Of a stretch of 64,000 nt of DNA, positions 60,299 through 64,000 are shown in pieces (position 1 is the first letter of the stretch; every line of letters begins with the position of its first letter). The notes under the pieces are model-generated. The model did no database searches, was not told where the DNA came from, and was given only the letters and a program-made list of their open reading frames with translations. Position numbers and translations under genes: made by a program. This DNA comes from Tubulanus polymorphus (Eukaryota; Nemertea; Palaeonemertea; Tubulaniformes; Tubulanidae): positions 12,157,001 through 12,221,000 of the forward strand of contig NC_134025.1 in NCBI RefSeq assembly GCF_964204645.1, in the 5' to 3' direction.

Positions 60299-60960
60299 AC
60301 TGCAGGCTTGTAATGACTTTTTTGATACTGTCACCAACGGGATCTTTGAATTTCGCTTGAGTGAGTGAAAATTCCGGTTTCACTCGACCGTCCAAAACAA
60401 CTAGTATATATAGTTCACTTCTTAATTAACTTATCAAAACAGTAAAAATTGTCGTCAGCTCAACCTGCGTTGTCGTTAGCTCAACCTGGGTTGGACGAAA
60501 AAAAATTCAATCTAAAGTGACGTGACAATAACTTGACATTTTCTCATTAATTTCTGTCTATATACTTGACATTTTCTCATTAAATTCTGAAAGTTTGAAT
60601 TATAGTTTGCCACAGCAGATGTTGATCCCAAAATCCCACATTTTCACATTAATTTATGTCACAAAGTTCGAGTTATCTTTTGCAGCAGCAGCTCTATTTA
60701 TGAATCGAACTGCTGTTGAAAATCAATAACATAAATCAATAATACCTCGAACTGCTGTTGAAAATCAATAACAAATTAATAATGCCGCTGTCATAATACC
60801 GCATGGTAAATGTTTTCACATGTCATGATGAAGCAGACATCAGAAGAGCTCTTTCCTCAACCATGGTGGCAATGAAGTTGCAAACCAGCTTACCCACTTC
60901 ATTTTCATTTTGATTATATGACATGGTAAACTTAAACTGGTTATGATTTGATAAACTCTG
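60299..60960. other. Intergenic, short direct repeats only
   Basis: Contains small near-tandem repeats such as CGTCAGCTCAACCTGCGTTG / CGTTAGCTCAACCTGGGTTG and CTTGACATTTTCTCATTAA twice, and CGAACTGCTGTTGAAAATCA twice. No gene recognised. Confidence 0.4.
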
Positions 60961-60979
60961 TAATACACTCTAAGAAATG

Positions 60980-61235
60980 ATGGTACTATGTAGCACCTTA
61001 AAGGGTACTATCAACTGCCACACTGGGAGCACCCTTATGCAGGCTATACGCAAAGCCTTTGTAAAGGGTAATAAATAGTACCTTCTCCTAAGGGTACGAT
61101 ATAGAGTCAATTCACAGGGTGATATTAAGAACCTTTCAACCTAAGGGTAACAGGTATAACCCATAATTAGGGTGATTAAAAGAACCATATAACAAGGTCA
61201 AGGGGGACTATTCAAACCTTCTTAGGGTAAAAATT
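60980..61235. repeat. Cluster of AAGGGTA / TACCCTT words
   Basis: GGGTACTATCAACTG, AAAGGGTAATAAATAGTACC, AAGGGTACGATATAG, CAGGGTGATATTAAGAACC, AAGGGTAACAGGTATAACC, TAGGGTGATTAAAAGAACC and TTAGGGTAAAAATT follow each other every 30-45 bp. The spacing suggests a decayed short-period tandem repeat. Confidence 0.55.
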
Positions 61236-61587
61236 CTAGTCATTCATTCATATACACAATAACCATATATTTTTTATCAAATACAGATATAATGTTGAGT
61301 ATTGTGCAGTATTGTTTATAAACATTACAATTCAAGCAATACTTCGCATTAAATTTATCATTATAATTTTGTTTCTAAATGTATCAAAATTTCTAAATGT
61401 ATCAAAAACATTCAAGTTGTTAATATATTTGTAAAATCGACTTATCTGGCCATCATTTTATATATGCAAGTAACATTTTTTTTCTCCAATCTTAAATATC
61501 ATATTAGATGATATTGTATTTCACGCAATAATTCACATTAAATTTATCAATATAATTTTGTATCTAAATGTCAATTAAAATTCTCCC
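61236..61587. other. AT-rich intergenic with duplicated TTTATCAATATAATTTTGTATCTAAATG words
   Basis: GCATTAAATTTATCATTATA (61,346) and CATTAAATTTATCAATATAA (61,535) are related segments about 190 bp apart. Nothing else is recognised. Confidence 0.4.
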
Positions 61588-61739
61588 AATCGCAAAAGAC
61601 GAGTGAAATATAAATCCCACAATCACTTTTAGTGTAAAACCGAAAATTCGGGTTCTTTATTGATTTTAACGTTAAAATATTTTAAAAAACTTTAAAAAAA
61701 AATTTTGTGGGATTTATATTTTACTCATCTTTTGCGATT
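61588..61739. mobile_element. MITE, 152 bp, 34-bp inverted ends
   Basis: AATCGCAAAAGACGAGTGAA followed by ATATAAATCCCACA is inverted at the right end (TGTGGGATTTATATTTTACT then CATCTTTTGCGATT) with two or three mismatches. There is no coding sequence inside. Confidence 0.8.
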
Positions 61740-62781
61740 CATGGCGTAGTTTTACTGCGTGAGCGTTAACTGTTTATTTTTCCAATAATAACATTTGATG
61801 CATTTGCTTCAAAAATGAATCAAAGTTAGTGGTACCTTTTCCTCCTCAATTTTCAATAAAAAATGTTCTATGAATGTTAGCGAATTCGATAATTCTTTCG
61901 GGTATGAGAGATCGAATTGATAATATAGTGCAATCACTTCACATACTGCCTCCTATAACTCTTACCCAGATTCGCTGATTATTATGATGCCATCAACATA
62001 TATATATATATATATTTTCTGAATGTTAAATGGGTTTTTCCCTCGAATGACGATCGTGGGTGTTGCTGTTGTGCATTCCTGAAAGAAAAAAATGATCTGC
62101 TTAATGAAAATTTTTCAAAATACATAAAGGTGTCATTCATTTATTACATACGTATTAGGAGAAGAGGTAAGTGCATACTGTTAATGCTTTATTTATATGA
62201 AAAAATGGCTGATTTAACGCACATTGGGGGAGGGGGTAAAAAAATCCAAATTTTAATTAGGATTTTTAGGATTCCAGTTGGACAGCCATGGCCAAGATAA
62301 AAAAAAACAGTCTAAGACCATCGAAGTTCTTTTGCCAATCTAACTACATAAGATCCTATTTTTATGATTTAGGACAACTTTAGACAAAGTCATTGCAGTG
62401 CAACTCGGCCCAGAATCATAAAACATGAAACCAACATTGTTATTATAGAGCACAACCTTCTCTGGATTTTCTTTTAGAAGGTATGGTAACAAATCAATAC
62501 TTGCCTTTAATTTCAAAGCTGTAAGAAATAATATTTCAAATAAGAAAAGTTAAAAAACTGCGCTTTCAAAAATCGGTGAAATATCATAACACTTCATGTG
62601 ACCCCTGGTTATACTGTTAATGAACACACAGTTTTTAATTTCACCAACTATTAGAAGTTAATTTATCTACCCTAAGTGATCAAAACTTCAGTGAAATTCA
62701 GCGTAGATAAATGGAAGGTCACGTGGCATTGAGATTGTAAACTAATTGGTTTCTCACCCGATTTTGAAGCTTCATCGCAAG
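61740..62781. other. Intergenic with a partial MITE at 62,143-62,260
   Basis: TGTCATTCATTTATTACATA followed by CGTATTAGG and AACGCACATTGGGGGAGGGG are related to the two ends of the 21,675 MITE but with diverged ends. A (TA)n run is at 61,999-62,020. Nothing else is recognised. Confidence 0.4.
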
Positions 62782-63066
62782 CTAGCTCCAATTCACTTTC
62801 ATATAGCTTCGCAACGCATCTGCAGTTATGGAACCATTTGATTGGCGGCCCTTTATTGTTTTCAACAATTTCTCTCGAATCAGATCCATATCAGGCCTTG
62901 ATTTCTCCGCTTCTTGATTGATGTATTTCAAATGTCTCTCTATAGATACATCTTCTTCCAAATCCACTTCAGCCACATTCGATTTTTTCGAGACACGCAT
63001 AGACAGGTCGGTGAAAAAAATTTGGATGTCTGAATATGGACGTTGAGAAATGAATGATAAATGCAC
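62782..63066 (-). CDS. Unrecognised exon, source of the fragment captured at 59.3 kb
   Basis: A 94-codon frame starting MHLSFISQRPYSDIQIFFTD, then a charged, helical stretch (VDLEEDVSIERHLKYINQEA, DMDLIREKLLKTIKGRQSNG). In the +1 frame the sequence continues open past the stop at 62,782 (ELELACDEASKSG) to a GTGAGA donor near 62,757, so the real exon may run on through a frame change or internal splice. No known domain is recognised. It may be one exon of a repeated gene family. Confidence 0.4.
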   Translation of the reverse strand: MHLSFISQRPYSDIQIFFTDLSMRVSKKSNVAEVDLEEDVSIERHLKYINQEAEKSRPDMDLIREKLLKTIKGRQSNGSITADALRSYMKVNWS

Positions 63067-63360
63067 TTATGTTTTCACCAAATCCTATTATTCAAAGACA
63101 ATCAATTCAAGTGATTCTTTAGAAAATGGTTGAATATTCTTTTCGGACATTTTGACCTGATGACTGACGTCGATGACTTTATTTAGGCCTTAACCAGTTA
63201 CTTTAGTGACCTATGATTCTGTTCCTGTTCAATTTGATAATGCTCATTCTACATCATTGATTAGGCTGGTCCTTTGGCATTTTGCATCTGGCATTTTTAC
63301 CGAACTAAGTGAATTTTGTTGTGTGATACTAATGCTATTGAGCAATGAGTTGCACATGTT
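63067..63360. other. Non-coding interval
   Basis: No exon or repeat recognised. Confidence 0.3.
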
Positions 63361-63515
63361 CTAATTTCTGCGCCGCAACGCGACCGTTGCAACCGACCTG
63401 CGTGCTGTTGCGACTGGCAGCAACTAGTCGCACACAGTCGCTGACAACCGCATCGCAACCGACTTGCGCGGCCACTTGTGACGCGACGATCGCGTCGCGT
63501 CGCTAGGCCAACCTA
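63361..63515. repeat. GC-rich repeat with CGCAACC / GGTTGCG words
   Basis: GCAACCGACCTGCGTG..GTTGCGACTGGCAGCAACTAGTCGCACACAGTCGC..GCATCGCAACCGACTTGCGCGG then GACGCGACGATCGCGTCGCG. The many inverted CGCAAC/GTTGCG and a GCGACGATCGCGTCGC palindrome make this an imperfect foldback. Confidence 0.6.
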
Positions 63516-64000
63516 TGTCCGGCTTTAAGTAAAAAAACTCTTAAAAGATAATTTGATGATTATTTACAGTTATGCTGTAAATATACCATATAGTTACTGT
63601 AGAGTGCATAGCTACTAAGTTGTAAGATTTACATCATGCATAAGTCACTGATGATGGAGGTCATTAATATCGTTTTTTTCCTAGAGCAGGCAAAGAAATG
63701 CATTACGTTTTATACATGATGGAACTGAAACCATTTTTGTGACTGGTTTGTGGCGGATATCATCGCCGAAATCTACATCAATAACACCCACCAACAAAAC
63801 TGGATCGAATCTAGGATCCCTACTTTAACGCATCAGCCACGACGTAGAGTTTTCCCTTTCTATATCGTATTTCGAAATCAAAATCCTGAGTTAACACGAG
63901 TTAGACCAGTCAAATCGGTCCGTACCTAGTCCGGTCCAAACTTAGACCAGACGAAATTTTGAGCCTTCACATGGCGTTTTTACACGCGTCGATAAAATCG
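63516..64000. other. Non-coding to the window end
   Basis: No exon recognised; sequence returns to the AT-rich background. Confidence 0.35.

Overview
This is an AT-rich, intron-rich animal nuclear contig. Genes have short exons with GT-AG introns, and both strands are used. Radial-spoke RSPH3, MATE-type, YJU2 and GON-domain proteins and many small DNA transposons point to a marine invertebrate. The abundance of pearl/HINE-type elements with (GTCC)n stretches suggests a spiralian such as a mollusc, but the sequence does not fix the species.

Genes, all reconstructed exon by exon with intron phases checked. 7,991-12,700 (+): dihydrodiol dehydrogenase-like oxidoreductase, 7 exons, 335 aa. 14,153-19,870 (-): MATE/SLC47-type exporter, 17 exons, 581 aa, with a possible alternative N-terminus reaching 21,945. 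25,699-26,927 (-): small secreted GON-domain protein, 4 exons, 190 aa. 33,512-38,985 (+): splicing factor YJU2/CCDC94, 7 exons, 346 aa. 39,552-40,006 (+): last exon of a NOPCHAP1 (C12orf45) homologue. 40,126-41,547 (-): NHL-repeat protein, 3 exons, 357 aa. 43,979-48,737 (-): radial spoke protein RSPH3, 7 exons, 404 aa. 49,419-49,564 (+): first exon of a probable mitochondrial protein, head-to-head with RSPH3.

The rest is mostly mobile DNA. The flank at 1-7.5 kb holds a retroelement tail, a hAT MITE with intact target duplication, a pogo/Tigger-like MITE and the first of three about 1.2-kb HINE (Helentron-derived) elements. The interval 20-34 kb holds MITEs, a LINE remnant, minisatellites, long (AT)n tracts and a 2.5-kb array flanked by palindromes. 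From 50.9 to 63.1 kb the contig is a transposon graveyard: a broken Ulp1-protease/PHD gene, two more HINEs, a broken hAT (DUF4371) transposase gene with duplicated exons, a GC-richer unrecognised gene that has been partly duplicated with a captured exon fragment, and that fragment's apparent source locus.

There is no operon logic here. Contextual links are the close tandem YJU2-NOPCHAP1 pair, the tail-to-tail NOPCHAP1-NHL pair 119 bp apart, and the divergent RSPH3/mitochondrial promoter region. No CRISPR, rRNA or confident functional tRNA was seen.
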